Counted from the first letter of the stretch, positions 1-10,364 are shown. The stretch is DNA of 64,000 nucleotides from Providencia alcalifaciens DSM 30120 (GCF_000173415.1 NZ_ABXW01000052.1:124001-188000); one strand, 5' to 3'. Translations and numbers: made by a program. The notes: generated by a model not told the origin, from the sequence alone.

Positions 1-145
1 GATAACGTTGGGTTGCCTCAATAAAAGCCTGTTCGTTGTAGTCTTGATTAAACTCTAAGGCTGTTGGATAAGAGGTATAACGCGGACCTGAATAGTTATA
101 TTTTTGGATGAGAGAGAGATCCCAAACAATATTTTGCTCTGACAT
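1..145 (-). CDS. hemN: Oxygen-independent coproporphyrinogen III oxidase HemN (5' part only)
   Basis: Only the first 48 codons lie in the window; the gene continues past the left edge. The N-terminus reads MSEQNIVWDLSLIQKYNYSG and continues with PRYTSYPTALEF, which matches the start of the E. coli radical-SAM enzyme HemN almost residue for residue. The enzyme converts coproporphyrinogen III to protoporphyrinogen IX without oxygen in haem synthesis. The CxxxCxxC cluster motif lies beyond the window. The neighbour yihI, upstream on the same strand, is also next to hemN in E. coli, which supports the call. Confidence 0.93.
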   Translation of the reverse strand, partial: MSEQNIVWDLSLIQKYNYSGPRYTSYPTALEFNQDYNEQAFIEATQRY

Positions 146-318
146 TGATATTCCTTAATTGACCACACGCTCGAAAGCATCACTATTAATTATATCTCTT
201 TAGATTATTTTTTAGCTATTTATGTAAAGAGTGTATACCGCAAAGATTATAGCGATGTTAGAAAAAACAGATCTGATGCAACATCAAAGAAAAGGAAGAT
301 AGGTGAGAAATTGGACAA

Positions 319-346
319 TATTCCTCCCGTAAAGACAGGAGGAATA
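319..346 (-). terminator. Hairpin after yihI
   Basis: A perfect 9-bp inverted repeat (TATTCCTCC / GGAGGAATA) with a 10-nt loop lies 13 bases past the yihI stop. There is no long U tract, so it may be a weak terminator or an mRNA 3'-end stabiliser. Confidence 0.45.
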
Positions 347-359
347 AACAGAGAGGCGA

Positions 360-878
360 TTATTTACTTTTTAAGATGCGCATAATGTCATCAAATTTCT
401 CTTCTTCCTCTTCATCACCGTCTTCGTCCGCATATTCGATACCGAGGATATTCATCAGTTCATCGATGCGATCTAAGCAGGTATCAACATATTGCTGCTC
501 TTGCGCAGTGATGGTTTCGCCATCTTCCAGGCGTGCCAGAATCGCATCTAAGCGATCGTTGCTTTCTAGCATTTCCAGTTCTTTTTCTGGCGTCAGTTTT
601 TCTTTTGCCACTGGCTTCTCTTTCACCACTGGACGTGCGGTTGGTTTGTTATCTTCCACGATTAATGGGATCGGTTTTTTGCTGCCGATACGTGGATCAA
701 CCTGAGCATTTTGCCCATTTTTTTGACCTGTTGATGATCCGTCTTGGTTACGGCTACCAGACTTATGCCCGCGATGTTTTTTCTCGCGTTTACGCTCACG
801 GCCTTCTGCGTTGAGCTCTTCTTTCGTCTTACGGTATTTTTTCTTCAGTTTTGCGGTCGGTTTTTTCGGTGAATTCAT
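360..878 (-). CDS. yihI: Der GTPase-activating protein YihI
   Basis: A 172-residue protein with a very basic N-terminus (Lys/Arg-rich, residues 1-45), a middle segment containing DPRIGSKKPIPL, and an acidic C-terminus (run of Asp/Glu near 150-162). This is the layout and sequence of YihI, which stimulates the GTPase Der and so modulates 50S ribosome assembly. The start at 878 has AAGG about 9 bases upstream. It lies upstream of hemN on the same strand, with a hairpin and about 215 bases between them. Confidence 0.93.
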   Translation of the reverse strand: MNSPKKPTAKLKKKYRKTKEELNAEGRERKREKKHRGHKSGSRNQDGSSTGQKNGQNAQVDPRIGSKKPIPLIVEDNKPTARPVVKEKPVAKEKLTPEKELEMLESNDRLDAILARLEDGETITAQEQQYVDTCLDRIDELMNILGIEYADEDGDEEEEEKFDDIMRILKSK

Positions 879-1187
879 GGTTTGCTACCTTGATAAAATC
901 AGTTTCTGCTGCGGAATCTAGCAGGATCCCTTAAGCAGCGAAAGCACTACTTTGCAATTTAGGTGAATTTTATCTCACTTTGCATTCGCAACAGTACTTT
1001 AATGATTATACCTTAAATAATTTGAGTTGCATGCAAGCAACAAAAAGGGAAGCCCGTTGAAGGGTCTTGCACTCAGAATAGAGATTTATGTTTTGAGCGA
1101 TATTCTAGGTAATTCAAGTTGCCTAAGCATTCCAATGCTCTCAATAGCTGTATCACCAGGGGGCAAAAATAGAGAGTCACCTTGAGT
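879..1187. other. Intergenic region between yihI and the ERIC element
   Basis: About 310 bases without a convincing gene. It must hold the yihI promoter (minus strand, right after 878). No tRNA, small ORF with a good ribosome site or clear repeat was recognised here, apart from the ERIC element that follows. Confidence 0.5.
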
Positions 1188-1315
1188 AATGCTCTAAATA
1201 GTTTGTGCTGTAGCAAGGCGGCAAGAGTTGCTAATCCCTAGGAGCATACACAAGTATGTGACTAGGGTTAGCAATTGAAGCCAACGCCGCTACAGCGCAA
1301 AATATGACGAGCATT
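1188..1315. repeat. ERIC element, copy 1
   Basis: A 128-bp imperfect palindrome with the diagnostic ERIC core: CCTAGGAG, CATAC / GTATG, then TGACTAGG, followed by GCCAACGCCGCTACAGC and the closing segment ATGACGAGCATT. Terminal inverted repeats are AATGCTC and GAGCATT. It ends 4 bases before the adeP stop codon, so it is transcribed as the 3' UTR of adeP. Confidence 0.88.
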
Positions 1316-1319
1316 AATA

Positions 1320-2654
1320 TTAGGCGTCGATCCAGATCATTTTGAGTAGGAACATTGCCGCTACTAAAATCACACACAGACCTAGGTCACGCCAGCGCCC
1401 CGTACCAATCTTCATCGCACAGTACGCAATAAAACCTAGCGCAATACCTTCTGTAATCGAGAAGCTAAATGGCATCATGACCGCAGTAATAAACGCCGGA
1501 ACGGATTCCGTTAAGTCATCCCATTTCACGCGCGTTAAGCTTGAAGTCATCAGAACGCCAACATAAATCAGCGCCCCTGCCGTTGCATAGGCTGGAACCA
1601 TACCCGCCAGCGGAGAGATAAACATGGTCAACAGGAATAACACACCGACGACAATCGCGGTTAAACCTGTACGACCGCCCACCGATACCCCTGAAGAGCT
1701 TTCGATGTAGGCTGTTACAGACGAAGTCCCCATTGCAGAACCTGCCACCGAACTTAAGCTATCCACATACAGTGCTTGTTTCATGCGAGGGAAAGTCCCA
1801 CGCTCGTTGGTAATACCGGCTTTGTCTGTTACCCCAATCATGGTGCCCGAGGAGTCAAACAGGTTTACCAACATAAAGGCAAAGATAACCCCAGAAAGTG
1901 CCAGATCCAGTGAGCCAGCAAAGTCCACTTGGCCAACAACACTGGTAATACTTGGTGGCATTGAGAAAATGCCCGTATATTTCACATCGCCCAGCGCCAA
2001 ACCAATCAGCGTCGTGACGGCAATAGAAACTAACACCGCAGCATGAATATTACGCGCCGCTAAGATAGCGATAATAAAGAAACCAAGAGCCCCCAGCCAC
2101 ACATTGTGATGGGTTAAATTACCAATTGAAACTAAGGTATCTGGGTTTGCAACGATAATACCGGAGTTTTTCAGCCCCATCATGGCGATAAATAGACCGA
2201 TACCGCTGGTGATCCCCACACGTAAACTCAGGGGAATATTGGCGATGATCCAGTAACGAATACGGAATAACGTCAGAATGAATAAGCCAACCGCACCCCA
2301 GAATACTGCCCCCATAGCCACTTGCCATGAATAGCCCATCGCGCCAACAACCACAAAGGCAAAGAAGGCGTTCAGCCCCATCGCAGGTGCAACTGCAATT
2401 GGTAAGTTAGCCAGTAAGCCCATCAAAATACTGCCAATCGCTGCAATCAAGCAGGTTGTCACGAATACTGCTTTGATATCCATGCCTGCAACAGATAAAA
2501 TTTGTGGGTTAACGAAAACGATATACACCATCGTCAGGAAGGTAGTGAATCCTGCAACGACCTCTGTTCTTGCGGTGGTACCGTGTTCTTGTAATTTAAA
2601 CACACGCTGGAACAGACCCTGCTGTTGCGAAGAGCCAGAAGATTGATTAGTCAT
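1320..2654 (-). CDS. adeP: Adenine permease AdeP (NCS2 family)
   Basis: A 444-residue integral membrane protein of the AzgA-like branch of nucleobase:cation symporters. It imports adenine with protons across the inner membrane. FKLQEHGTTARTEV, APAMGLNAFFAF, SSVTAYIESSSGVSVGGRTG and MPFSFSITEGIALGF match E. coli AdeP (PurP/YieG) closely. The reading frame is open to 2744, but the ATG at 2654 begins MTNQSSGSS and fits the family start, with AAGG about 9 bases upstream. The gene stands alone and a PurR-type operator lies about 105-120 bases upstream of the start. Confidence 0.93.
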   Translation of the reverse strand: MTNQSSGSSQQQGLFQRVFKLQEHGTTARTEVVAGFTTFLTMVYIVFVNPQILSVAGMDIKAVFVTTCLIAAIGSILMGLLANLPIAVAPAMGLNAFFAFVVVGAMGYSWQVAMGAVFWGAVGLFILTLFRIRYWIIANIPLSLRVGITSGIGLFIAMMGLKNSGIIVANPDTLVSIGNLTHHNVWLGALGFFIIAILAARNIHAAVLVSIAVTTLIGLALGDVKYTGIFSMPPSITSVVGQVDFAGSLDLALSGVIFAFMLVNLFDSSGTMIGVTDKAGITNERGTFPRMKQALYVDSLSSVAGSAMGTSSVTAYIESSSGVSVGGRTGLTAIVVGVLFLLTMFISPLAGMVPAYATAGALIYVGVLMTSSLTRVKWDDLTESVPAFITAVMMPFSFSITEGIALGFIAYCAMKIGTGRWRDLGLCVILVAAMFLLKMIWIDA

Positions 2655-2757
2655 TAAAATGCGCCTTGTCGAAATGTCATGCCCTAGAGTGCCAATGGCG
2701 GCATGGTGGACACGAAAAAAAGTTTTTTTCGACTTATGGTACAACTAAACATCACAA

Positions 2758-2773
2758 AAGAAAACGATTGCGT
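2758..2773 (-). promoter_or_regulatory. PurR operator upstream of adeP
   Basis: On the minus strand this reads ACGCAATCGTTTTCTT, which fits the PurR consensus ANGCAANCGNTTNCNT at every fixed position. adeP belongs to the purine regulon in E. coli, so purine-dependent repression is expected. Binding itself is inferred. Confidence 0.8.
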
Positions 2774-2833
2774 TATTTAAAATAAATAGGGTTTCTTAAC
2801 TGACTGATACTATATATGAATATCAAGAAAACG

Positions 2834-2855
2834 ATGGCGGCTATCACGCCGCCAT
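2834..2855 (-). terminator. Terminator after the amino-acid ABC permease operon
   Basis: Perfect 8-bp stem ATGGCGGC / GCCGCCAT with a 6-nt loop, followed on the minus strand by CGTTTTCTTG. It lies 26 bases past the stop of the last permease gene. Confidence 0.65.
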
Positions 2856-2880
2856 TACAACATTGAGCTACGAGGGTGAG

Positions 2881-3633
2881 TTAGGAGAGCGCGATCAATT
2901 TTTGGCGTCGCCAAAACAACCAACCGCGTTTTGCGGCTCTACTGCGCGGCGCACGTTTATCACTGAGTTTTTTCGCCACTTGGTTGGCAAGAATTTCCAC
3001 TGACAGGCACATCACAAAGTAGATAAATGCCACAAACAGGAAGACTTCCAGCGGGTATATCATTTCACGGTTATTCACCTGTGTGGCTAAGAATGACAAC
3101 TCTGCCACCCCTACAATATACGCCAGAGAGGTATCTTTAATTAACGCAACCCATTGGTTAATAAAAGAAGGTACCATCATACGTAAGGCTTGAGGTAACA
3201 CCACATTCCACAGTACTTGCCATCGGTTAAACCCGAGAGAAAGCCCTGCGTTCCATTGCCCTTGACCGATAGCTAAAATTCCCGCTTTCACGCCGTGCGC
3301 TAAATAGGCGGAGGTGATCAGCGCTAATGCGCACACTACCGCCGTCACGCCCGGAATTTCGGTTCCGAAAACGATCGGCAATAAGAAGTAGGTCCAAAAA
3401 ATCAACATAATGACGGGAATGGCACGGAAAAAGCCTAAAACGGCGGCAAATAAATTCATCCAGAAACCACGTAGCATCGCCAGCGCAATACCGCCCAATG
3501 TGCCGAGGACAATAGACGCGGCGCCAGCTAATACGCTCATAATTAGCGTTAGGGCGGCCCCTTCTAGGGGACCATCAGGGTAAGCCCCAAATAGCAAATA
3601 TTGCCAGTTATCTGTAATGACTGAAAAATCCAT
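2881..3633 (-). CDS. Amino-acid ABC transporter permease (HisM/GlnP family), second subunit
   Basis: A 250-residue inner-membrane permease of the polar-amino-acid uptake family. Hydrophobic helices fill about residues 20-215, and the EAA-type cytoplasmic loop SLGFNRWQVLWNVVLPQALRMMVP is partly visible as SLGFNRWQVLW and LPQALRMMVPSF. The frame is open to 3696, but the ATG at 3633 (MDFSVITDNW) starts just past the preceding permease stop and has a GGGG stretch upstream. Third gene of the operon. The ATPase partner is missing locally. Confidence 0.85.
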   Translation of the reverse strand: MDFSVITDNWQYLLFGAYPDGPLEGAALTLIMSVLAGAASIVLGTLGGIALAMLRGFWMNLFAAVLGFFRAIPVIMLIFWTYFLLPIVFGTEIPGVTAVVCALALITSAYLAHGVKAGILAIGQGQWNAGLSLGFNRWQVLWNVVLPQALRMMVPSFINQWVALIKDTSLAYIVGVAELSFLATQVNNREMIYPLEVFLFVAFIYFVMCLSVEILANQVAKKLSDKRAPRSRAAKRGWLFWRRQKLIALS

Positions 3634-3634
3634 C

Positions 3635-4387
3635 TTATACCCCCTGAGCCAACTGACGCTGTTGTCGCCACTGACCCCAGCCTTCCATAAACGCAATAAT
3701 CACAATATAGAGCACAGTCGCTAAACCAAATGCTGCAAATGTTTGAAGTGACTGACTATCCACTTGGCGTGATACGTAAGAAAGCTCCGCGACCCCAATC
3801 GCCATTGTCAGCGAAGAGTTTTTTACAACATTCATGTATTGCCCAAGTAATGGCGGTAACGCAATTTTCACCGCTTGCGGTAAAATGACTAAGCGCATGG
3901 ACTGCCATGACGTTAAACCCAATGCAAGCGCCGCCTGTTTTTGCCCTTGGCGCACGCCTCGGATCCCAGAACGTACTTCTTCCGCAATAAACGGTACCGT
4001 GTATAAGGTTAAGCCCACAAAGCCCGCTAAAAACTCAAAAGATGGCCAGCCCAATGTCAGTCCAAAAATGTCGACTTCATGGGGGGTATTAAGCCATTCC
4101 ATTGCAGCTGCAGGTAAAATTTCTCCTGATGCGAAATACCAAAAAAATAGCTGCACCAGTAGCGGCGTATTACGAAAAATCGAGATATAGACACTCACGA
4201 ACCAGCGTAAAGGCGCTATTTGGCTATCTCTTGCTGAAGCGACAATGAAACCTAATAGCGTAGCTGCGATGATCGTACAAATTGATATCCAGACCGTCAG
4301 CAAAAAGCCATAGCCAAACCACTCAAGATATTGTGGGGCTAAGAGATGCGTAGACCAGAAGTCACCGCTGAAAAATTTGTCGAACAT
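3635..4387 (-). CDS. Amino-acid ABC transporter permease (HisM/GlnP family), first subunit
   Basis: A 250-residue permease paired with the next gene, probably as a heterodimer in the inner membrane. It has the conserved IFRNTPLLVQLFFWYF segment and the EAA loop (ALGLTSWQSMRLVILPQA). The start at 4387 (MFDKFFSGDFW) is chosen over the longer frame to 4444 because GAGG lies about 9 bases upstream and the extension has no hydrophobic or conserved character. The stop is 1 base from the next start, which suggests translational coupling. A stem-loop separates it from the binding-protein gene. Confidence 0.85.
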   Translation of the reverse strand: MFDKFFSGDFWSTHLLAPQYLEWFGYGFLLTVWISICTIIAATLLGFIVASARDSQIAPLRWFVSVYISIFRNTPLLVQLFFWYFASGEILPAAAMEWLNTPHEVDIFGLTLGWPSFEFLAGFVGLTLYTVPFIAEEVRSGIRGVRQGQKQAALALGLTSWQSMRLVILPQAVKIALPPLLGQYMNVVKNSSLTMAIGVAELSYVSRQVDSQSLQTFAAFGLATVLYIVIIAFMEGWGQWRQQRQLAQGV

Positions 4388-4411
4388 GTTCTGCCTCGCT
4401 ATAACTGACAA

Positions 4412-4431
4412 CCCCTGCAACATGGCAGGGG
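4412..4431 (-). promoter_or_regulatory. Stem-loop between binding-protein and permease genes
   Basis: Perfect 7-bp inverted repeat CCCCTGC / GCAGGGG with a 6-nt loop, in the gap between the binding-protein stop and the first permease start. Such hairpins commonly stabilise the upstream mRNA so that more binding protein than permease is made. That role is inferred. Confidence 0.6.
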
Positions 4432-4461
4432 CGTTTACTCTCACTAAACGACATAACTAAC

Positions 4462-5301
4462 TTAAGATTTAGGCTGCTCGCTCAGTGGGGCAAATTTGAA
4501 TTCACCACGTGGTTGTGCCGCTTTGGTGTCTGGACCAAACCAACGGTTATAGATCTCGTTAGCTTTGCCTTCTTTTTCCAGTTTCAGTAATGTGGCATTC
4601 ACATTTTCGATTAAACGCGTTTCCCCTTTACTAGCCCCTAACGCTTGATACTCTTTCGTTAAGCTAAACGGTGAAATTTCGAAATCAGCTTTTACTTTTT
4701 CTGGCAGATTACCTAATAAACCAACCAGTTTTGCATCATCTTGCGTGATTGCTTGTACGTTACCATTACGCAATGCAGCAAAGGCTTGCGGGGTATCATC
4801 GTAAGAAATCACTTTAGTACTCGGGAAGCGTTCACGCAGAGTCACTTCCTGCACAGTACCTTTGTCTGCTCCAATGCGCAGTGGGGCAATATCTTCAGGC
4901 GTTTTCAGCACGCCTTTACGAGCGATAAATTTTTGCCCTGTTGCAAAGTCAGGAATGGAGAAATCCACCTGTTTTGCGCGTTCGTCTGTAATTGTGAAGT
5001 TGGCACCAATCAGGTCAACTTTGCCGGATGTTAGCAGTGGAATGCGGTTAGCCGGGTTGGTTGGACGCAGTTCCAATTTCACCCCAAGATCATCCGCAAT
5101 CGCTTGAGCAATATCGATATCATAGCCCGCGAGTTTTTTGGTTTGAGGGTCAATAAAACCGAATGGGGGGTTGCTGTCAAAAACTGAAATGCGGATCACT
5201 CCCGCTTGTTTAATATCATCTAATTTATCAGCGCTAGCGACATTCGCTGTCAGCGCCAGACCTGCAACTAAAAGTGCGGAAGTAAGAAAACGAGCTTTCA
5301 T
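4462..5301 (-). CDS. Periplasmic amino-acid-binding protein (solute-binding family 3)
   Basis: A 279-residue protein with a signal peptide (MKARFLTSALLVAGLALTAN, cleaved after VASA near residue 24) and the family-3 signature GYDIDIAQAIADDLGVKLE. It captures a polar amino acid in the periplasm and delivers it to the two permeases downstream. The closing domain carries the usual pattern (IGADKGTVQE; QAITQDD). The exact ligand cannot be read from the sequence. First gene of a three-gene minus-strand operon that has no ATPase. Confidence 0.87.
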   Translation of the reverse strand: MKARFLTSALLVAGLALTANVASADKLDDIKQAGVIRISVFDSNPPFGFIDPQTKKLAGYDIDIAQAIADDLGVKLELRPTNPANRIPLLTSGKVDLIGANFTITDERAKQVDFSIPDFATGQKFIARKGVLKTPEDIAPLRIGADKGTVQEVTLRERFPSTKVISYDDTPQAFAALRNGNVQAITQDDAKLVGLLGNLPEKVKADFEISPFSLTKEYQALGASKGETRLIENVNATLLKLEKEGKANEIYNRWFGPDTKAAQPRGEFKFAPLSEQPKS

Positions 5302-5425
5302 TGAATACCCCTAACGGTAAATTTGTGTAAATCGACCATCACAAGCTATCAACTATTTCTTAGCACTTGAAATAATATTAAATAATATATTTATATCAAT
5401 TTGGAATATATTGAGACATAAAAAA

Positions 5426-5454
5426 AGGGGTAAAAATCCATCGGAGCGACCCCT
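5426..5454 (-). terminator. Rho-independent terminator of the pst-phoU operon
   Basis: Minus strand reads AGGGGT, a 17-nt loop, ACCCCT and then a run of seven T. It follows phoU together with a stronger hairpin at 5509-5532. Confidence 0.6.
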
Positions 5455-5508
5455 AAAATGTTGCAGATTAAGACTCTTATCGAGCAAGAAGAAAATGAAG
5501 AAGATGAA

Positions 5509-5532
5509 CACTGAGGTGCGAACACCTCAGTG
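5509..5532 (-). terminator. UUCG-loop hairpin after phoU
   Basis: Perfect 10-bp stem CACTGAGGTG / CACCTCAGTG closed on the minus strand by a TTCG tetraloop, 9 bases past the phoU stop, followed by a T/C-rich stretch. Together with the hairpin at 5426-5454 it likely ends the pst operon. Confidence 0.7.
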
Positions 5533-5541
5533 GTTTAACAA

Positions 5542-6273
5542 TTACTCTTTGTTGCTGTCTTTCGAGCTAGTCAGCATTTTTTCAAGGCTATCCCCACCCA
5601 CATGGCGGAAATCTTGCCCTTTCACATAGTAGAAAATAAATTCACAGATGTTCTGGCAACGGTCGCCGATACGTTCAATCGAACGAGCACAGAATAGAGC
5701 CGTTAAGACACTTGGAATGGTACGCGGGTCTTCCATCATATAAGTCATTAACTGACGGACAATCCCTTCGTACTCTTGGTCTACTTTTTCATCTTCACGA
5801 TAGATACGGATAGCTTCTTCCAAGTCCATGCGAGCAAAAGCGTCCAACACATCATGCAGCATTTGTACTGTATGGCGACCTAATGATTCTAGGCTCACTA
5901 ACAGCGGTTGATGCTGTTGAGAGAATTTTTCCAGTGCGGTTTGGCAGATTTTATCCGCAACATCACCGATTCTTTCCAGTTCAGCAATCGTTTTTGAGAT
6001 TGCCATAATCAAACGCAAGTCACTTGCCGTCGGCTGGCGCTTGGCAATGATCTTGACGCACTCTTCGTCGATTGCCACTTCCATCATGTTAACCTTATGG
6101 TCGTTGGCAATCACTTCTCGCGCTAGGGCTTCATCCTGATTATGCATTGCAGTGATGGCCTTGGTGAGCTGTTCTTCCACCAGCCCTCCCATTGTCATCA
6201 ATTCAGTATGGATATGTTCCAGTTCAGCATTGAACTGCCCTGATATATGTTTGTTGTGGTTCAGCGTATCCAT
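5542..6273 (-). CDS. phoU: Phosphate signalling protein PhoU
   Basis: A 243-residue all-helical cytoplasmic protein that links the PstSCAB transporter to the PhoR kinase and keeps the Pho regulon off when phosphate is plentiful. [35 protein letters not shown] and [20 protein letters not shown] are nearly identical to E. coli PhoU. The start at 6273 (MDTLNHNKH) is preferred to 6285 because GGAG lies 6 bases upstream and it matches the family N-terminus. It is the last gene of the pst operon, 13 bases after pstB. Confidence 0.95.
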   Translation of the reverse strand: MDTLNHNKHISGQFNAELEHIHTELMTMGGLVEEQLTKAITAMHNQDEALAREVIANDHKVNMMEVAIDEECVKIIAKRQPTASDLRLIMAISKTIAELERIGDVADKICQTALEKFSQQHQPLLVSLESLGRHTVQMLHDVLDAFARMDLEEAIRIYREDEKVDQEYEGIVRQLMTYMMEDPRTIPSVLTALFCARSIERIGDRCQNICEFIFYYVKGQDFRHVGGDSLEKMLTSSKDSNKE

Positions 6274-6286
6274 CGTCGGCTCCATA

Positions 6287-7075
<789 letters not shown>

Positions 7076-7101
7076 CTATCAATTCTTTTATTCGTCTGGG
7101 A

Positions 7102-7983
7102 TTAGTGTTTTTTCTGTGCAAACACAACACGGGCAATGATATTAAGTAACAGGACACATAAGGTGATCAGAAGAACCCCTGCCCATGCTAATTCCTGCCA
7201 TTCAGAGAACGGACTCATTGCAAATTTGAAGATAGTCACTGGTAAGTTAGCTATTGGCTCATTCATGTCAGTGCTCCAGAATTGATTGGACAATGAAGTG
7301 AACAGCAGTGGTGCGGTTTCCCCCGCAATACGTGCGATAGCCAGCAAAATACCGGTAATAATCCCAGATACAGATGCTTTTAATGTAATGGATAAAATCA
7401 TTTTCCATTTTGGCGTGCCCAGTGCGTATGCTGCTTCGCGCAGGCTATCTGGCACTAATTTCAACATATTCTCGGTCGTGCGGATAACAATTGGAATTTG
7501 CAGTAATGCTAATGCAATGACCCCTGCCCAACCCGAGAAATGCTGCATTTGAGCAACCACGATGGTGTAAACGAACAGCCCGACCACAATAGAAGGAGCT
7601 GATAACAGAATGTCGTTAATAAAACGGGTCACCGAGGCTAACCATGATTTACGACCATATTCCGCTAAGTAGATACCCGCTAAAATCCCTAATGGTGTAC
7701 CGATGACTGTCGCCCATAGGATTAATAATCCACTTCCCACAATGGCGTTAGCCAAACCACCACCTTCCGTATTGGGTGGCGGTGTCATTTCAGTAAACAG
7801 ATTGAGGGACATGCCATCAATCCCTTTGGTGACTGTGGAGAATAAGATCCATACTAACCAGAACAAACCAAATGCCATGGTTAGCATGGAGACAAATAAT
7901 GCCATTCTGTTGACTTGACGGCGCCATGCTTGGCGGCGTGCTCGTTCTTTTTGATTAACTACAACAGGTTGAGATATCGACAT
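7102..7983 (-). CDS. pstA: Phosphate ABC transporter permease PstA
   Basis: A 293-residue permease with about six transmembrane helices; it forms the phosphate channel with Pst[40 protein letters not shown] and [21 protein letters not shown] match E. coli PstA. The start at 7983 (MSISQPVVV) has GAGGGA about 8 bases upstream and begins 1 base after the pstC stop; the frame itself is open to 8007. Confidence 0.95.
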   Translation of the reverse strand: MSISQPVVVNQKERARRQAWRRQVNRMALFVSMLTMAFGLFWLVWILFSTVTKGIDGMSLNLFTEMTPPPNTEGGGLANAIVGSGLLILWATVIGTPLGILAGIYLAEYGRKSWLASVTRFINDILLSAPSIVVGLFVYTIVVAQMQHFSGWAGVIALALLQIPIVIRTTENMLKLVPDSLREAAYALGTPKWKMILSITLKASVSGIITGILLAIARIAGETAPLLFTSLSNQFWSTDMNEPIANLPVTIFKFAMSPFSEWQELAWAGVLLITLCVLLLNIIARVVFAQKKH

Positions 7984-7984
7984 A

Positions 7985-8941
7985 TTAACGTCCCTCATTC
8001 TTAGCAAGACGCATAACCATCAGTTTGGAAATTGCCAGAACGATGAAGGTAATCACAAACAGAATTAAACCAAGTTCCATCAATGCTGCCGTATGTAAAC
8101 CGCTTTCTGCTTCTGCAAATTCGTTCGCCAGCGCAGAGGTAATACTGTTACCCGGCATAAACAGTGACAAGCTATCAAGTTGGTACGTGTTACCGATGAC
8201 AAACGTCACCGCCATGGTCTCACCCAGTGCACGACCGAGCCCTAGCATCACCCCACCAATCACCCCATTTCGGGTATAAGGCAAAACGATGTTCCAAATC
8301 ACCTCCCATGTCGTACAGCCGATTCCGTAGGCTGACTCTTTCATCATCACGGGAGTTTGTTCGAACACATCGCGCATCACGGAAGCGATGTAAGGAATAA
8401 TCATAATGGCGAGGATAATCCCTGCCGCAAGAATACCAATACCAAAGGCTGGGCCTGAAAACAGTTCGCCGACAATTGGAATGCTCGACATCACGTTGCC
8501 CACAGGCTCTTGGAAGTATTCTGCAAATAATGGTGCGAAGACAAATAGCCCCCACATACCATAAACAATACTTGGGATTGCAGCGAGAAGCTCAATCGCA
8601 ATACCTAACGGGCGTTTTAACCAATTAGGTGCTAGCTCTGTTAAAAATAAGGCAATACCGAAGCTAACAGGTACTGCGATAATCAGAGCGATTAATGATG
8701 TCACAATGGTGCCGTAAATTGGCACTAATGCACCAAATTGTTCCGCTGGCGCATCCCATTCTTTGTTCCACAAAAACGAAAACCCGAATTTCTGCATACT
8801 TGGCCAAGATGCGAAAATCAGGGAAATAATAATACCACCCAGCATGAGGAGAGTGATTAGCGCAGCTATTTTGACTAATGCACTAAAAATCACGTCGCCC
8901 GACTTACTAGGGGCTTTAAATGCCGTTATTTTTTCGGCCAT
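7985..8941 (-). CDS. pstC: Phosphate ABC transporter permease PstC
   Basis: A 318-residue inner-membrane permease partner of Pst[41 protein letters not shown] and [20 protein letters not shown] match E. coli PstC. The start at 8941 ([16 protein letters not shown]) aligns with the E. coli N-terminus. An in-frame ATG at 8956 has a better-placed AGG and could be the true start, adding five residues. The two genes pstC and pstS are 112 bases apart. Confidence 0.94.
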   Translation of the reverse strand: MAEKITAFKAPSKSGDVIFSALVKIAALITLLMLGGIIISLIFASWPSMQKFGFSFLWNKEWDAPAEQFGALVPIYGTIVTSLIALIIAVPVSFGIALFLTELAPNWLKRPLGIAIELLAAIPSIVYGMWGLFVFAPLFAEYFQEPVGNVMSSIPIVGELFSGPAFGIGILAAGIILAIMIIPYIASVMRDVFEQTPVMMKESAYGIGCTTWEVIWNIVLPYTRNGVIGGVMLGLGRALGETMAVTFVIGNTYQLDSLSLFMPGNSITSALANEFAEAESGLHTAALMELGLILFVITFIVLAISKLMVMRLAKNEGR

Positions 8942-9053
8942 GCGCTTTGTTCTCATTCCATGCCTACTTTACAGTAGGACTTACGTTACTACGGTGAATA
9001 AGCAGGTGCTATTCCTCAGCACCCGCTTACCATTTTCCAACCCGAGGAAACAC

Positions 9054-10097
9054 TTAGAACAGTGCTTTACCTTGGCTATCTTTCACTTCAGTTTTCCATG
9101 CTGCACGTACTGCGGTCACAACTTCTTGAGGTAACACAGCATAGTCCAATGCTTCCGCTTGCTGACCGCCTTTCTCGTAAGCCCAGTTGAAGAAATCAAG
9201 AACCGCTTTACCTTTTTCAGCATTCGCTTGTTGCTTGTGAACTAAGATGAATGTGGTTGAGGTAATAGGCCATGCATTAGCACCTTCACGGTTAGTCAGG
9301 TCTTGTGCAAATGTTTTAGACCAATCCACTTTTTTCGCTGCTGCGCTGAAGCTGTCACCTGTTGGTGAAACTGGCTGACCATCCGCAGAAATGAGCTTAG
9401 TATACGCAAGATTATTTTGTTTTGCGTAAGCATATTCTACATAACCGATAGAGCCTGGCAGACGTTGAACAAAGGCTGCCACGCCATCGTTACCTTTACC
9501 ACCTACGCTGTTTTTCGGCCAGTTAACCGTTGATCCCGCACCCACTTCATCTTTCCAATTTGCGCTAACTTTTGCTAAGTAGCTAGTGAAGACGAAAGTC
9601 GTACCAGAACCATCAGAGCGACGAACTACCGCGATGTTTTGGTCTGGTAATTTTACGTTTGGATTCAGTTTTACGATGGCTGGGTCATTCCATTTTGTAA
9701 TTTTACCTAAGTAGATATCGCCCAGAGTTTTACCATCAAGAACCAGCTGATTAGATTCGATGCCTTTAACGTTTACCGCTAAAACAACACCACCAATCAC
9801 GGTTGGGAATTGGAATAAACCGTCTTCTTTGAGTTTGTCATCAGTCAATGGCGCATCTGATGCACCGAAATCAACTGTTTTTGCATTAATTTGTTTCACA
9901 CCACCAGAAGAACCAATCCCCTGATAGTTAATTTTATTACCTGTTTCTTTCTGATAAGTATCTGCCCACTTCGCATAAACAGGAGCAGGGAATGTCGCGC
10001 CAGCTCCGGTCAGGCTGGTAGCAGCAAAAGAAGACATTGCAGTCAGAGATAAAGTTGCTGCCATTACGCTTGCTAGTGTGGTACGCATCATTTTCAT
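9054..10097 (-). CDS. pstS: Periplasmic phosphate-binding protein PstS
   Basis: A 347-residue periplasmic protein with a signal peptide cleaved near SSFA/ATSL. It binds phosphate with high affinity and passes it to Pst[15 protein letters not shown]-type start of the mature protein ([20 protein letters not shown]), [11 protein letters not shown] and [20 protein letters not shown] are the phosphate-site segments. The start at 10097 ([10 protein letters not shown]) matches E. coli and has GGAGGG upstream. First gene of the pst operon, preceded by a Pho box. Confidence 0.96.
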   Translation of the reverse strand: MKMMRTTLASVMAATLSLTAMSSFAATSLTGAGATFPAPVYAKWADTYQKETGNKINYQGIGSSGGVKQINAKTVDFGASDAPLTDDKLKEDGLFQFPTVIGGVVLAVNVKGIESNQLVLDGKTLGDIYLGKITKWNDPAIVKLNPNVKLPDQNIAVVRRSDGSGTTFVFTSYLAKVSANWKDEVGAGSTVNWPKNSVGGKGNDGVAAFVQRLPGSIGYVEYAYAKQNNLAYTKLISADGQPVSPTGDSFSAAAKKVDWSKTFAQDLTNREGANAWPITSTTFILVHKQQANAEKGKAVLDFFNWAYEKGGQQAEALDYAVLPQEVVTAVRAAWKTEVKDSQGKALF

Positions 10098-10187
10098 AAT
10101 CCCTCCGGGGATGTAAGAAATAATCAAGTATTAAATTATTGGGTGTATGTCACGGTAGGGAAAATAGGACAATTGAGTTACGGCAAT

Positions 10188-10216
10188 ATGTCAAGTTTAT
10201 GACAGTTTTATGACAT
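10188..10216 (-). promoter_or_regulatory. Pho box (three PhoB repeats) upstream of pstS
   Basis: On the minus strand there are three 7-mers each separated by 4 AT-rich bases: ATGTCAT, CTGTCAT and TTGACAT, against the PhoB half-site CTGTCAT. It lies 91-119 bases upstream of the pstS start. PhoB activation under phosphate limitation is the expected regulation. Confidence 0.87.
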
Positions 10217-10308
10217 TTGCGGATTTTATCGACAGGAAAAGAATAATAATGAGGGAGTAAAAACAATTAATTTATTATTTTTCAATGAATTAAATAGGAT
10301 TAGCGAAT

Positions 10309-10346
10309 ATGACAGCCTAACGTTTGGAATATGACATTTTGTCATA
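10309..10346. promoter_or_regulatory. Distal PhoB-like half-sites
   Basis: Further TGTCAT-type half-sites occur about 210-250 bases upstream of pstS: CTGTCAT and ATGTCAT on the minus strand (10309-10315, 10331-10337) and TTGTCAT on the plus strand (10339-10345). Spacing is not that of a canonical Pho box, so function is uncertain. Confidence 0.35.
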
Positions 10347-10364
10347 AATGAAAAAATTTCTTTC

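Noticed and set aside
376-705. Plus-strand serine-rich frame opposite yihI
   Set aside because: Antisense shadow of the Asp/Glu/Lys-rich YihI coding sequence.
8220-8555. Minus-strand 111-codon frame inside pstC
   Set aside because: Out-of-frame shadow of pstC, which is fully conserved across this region.
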